Below, one piece after another: positions 13,334 through 13,339 of a DNA stretch of 13,339 bases (positions are counted from its first letter, which is position 1; each line of letters begins with the position of its first letter). The translations under genes and the position numbers were made by a program. Source of the stretch: an uncultured Bacteroidota bacterium (lineage in GTDB: Bacteria > Bacteroidota > Bacteroidia > Flavobacteriales > Flavobacteriaceae); the NCBI GenBank assembly GCA_903819815.1, contig CAIJFC010000056.1, forward strand, positions 1-13,339, written 5' to 3'. Under the pieces are notes generated by a model. It was not told the origin of the DNA and searched no databases. It worked only from the letters and a program-made list of their open reading frames with translations.

Positions 13334-13339
13334 AAAAAC

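Overview
The window is AT-rich and has weak or absent Shine-Dalgarno sequences. Its promoters match the Bacteroidetes pattern, with a -7 box TAnnTTTG and a -33 TTG. Together with the proteins encoded, this points to a Flavobacterium-like member of the Flavobacteriaceae that carries proteorhodopsin phototrophy genes. No tRNA, rRNA, CRISPR array, transposase or prophage gene is visible.

Layout. (1) 1-1500, plus strand: the 3' part of a sodium/solute symporter gene, converging with (2) a minus-strand cluster at 5026-1503: pyrR, pyrB, a small STAS-like gene, rnz (starting on TTG) and pdxH. This is a housekeeping block for pyrimidine synthesis, tRNA 3' processing and pyridoxal phosphate. (3) 6783-5167, minus: a YbiT-type ABC-F ATPase whose second P-loop is destroyed, with its own promoter and terminator. 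(4) 6941-8344, plus: a lipoprotein with a thioredoxin-like C-terminus that lacks the CXXC pair, then a terminator. (5) 8345-8586: a non-coding stretch with a 119-bp element bounded by terminal inverted repeats. (6) 10084-8587, minus: a short-chain dehydrogenase gene followed by transaldolase. (7) 10085-10463: non-coding in protein terms but dense. It holds a hairpin-type repeat element, a terminator, the small SRP RNA gene (ffs, minus) and a palindromic promoter region firing both ways. (8) 10464-11513, plus: a glutaminyl-peptide cyclotransferase lipoprotein, ending at a bidirectional terminator. (9) 12346-11576, minus: a green-type proton-pumping proteorhodopsin, divergent from (10) 12461-13333, plus: a Brp/Blh-family beta-carotene dioxygenase.

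The most coherent system is the last pair. Blh-type enzymes cleave beta-carotene to retinal, and retinal is the chromophore of the rhodopsin. The 114-bp divergent region holds two inverted repeats of the same design, TTGTTTAA-N16-TTAAACAA (perfect) and TTGTTTAA-N16-TTAGACAA (one change). One lies over the rhodopsin promoter and the other directly upstream of blh. I infer a shared regulator that coordinates opsin and chromophore supply. Carotenoid synthesis genes are not in the window.

Two of the longest open frames overrun their real starts. For pyrR and the ABC-F gene, a TTG-initiated extension contains the promoter -7 box, so I place the starts at the downstream ATGs (5026 and 6783).
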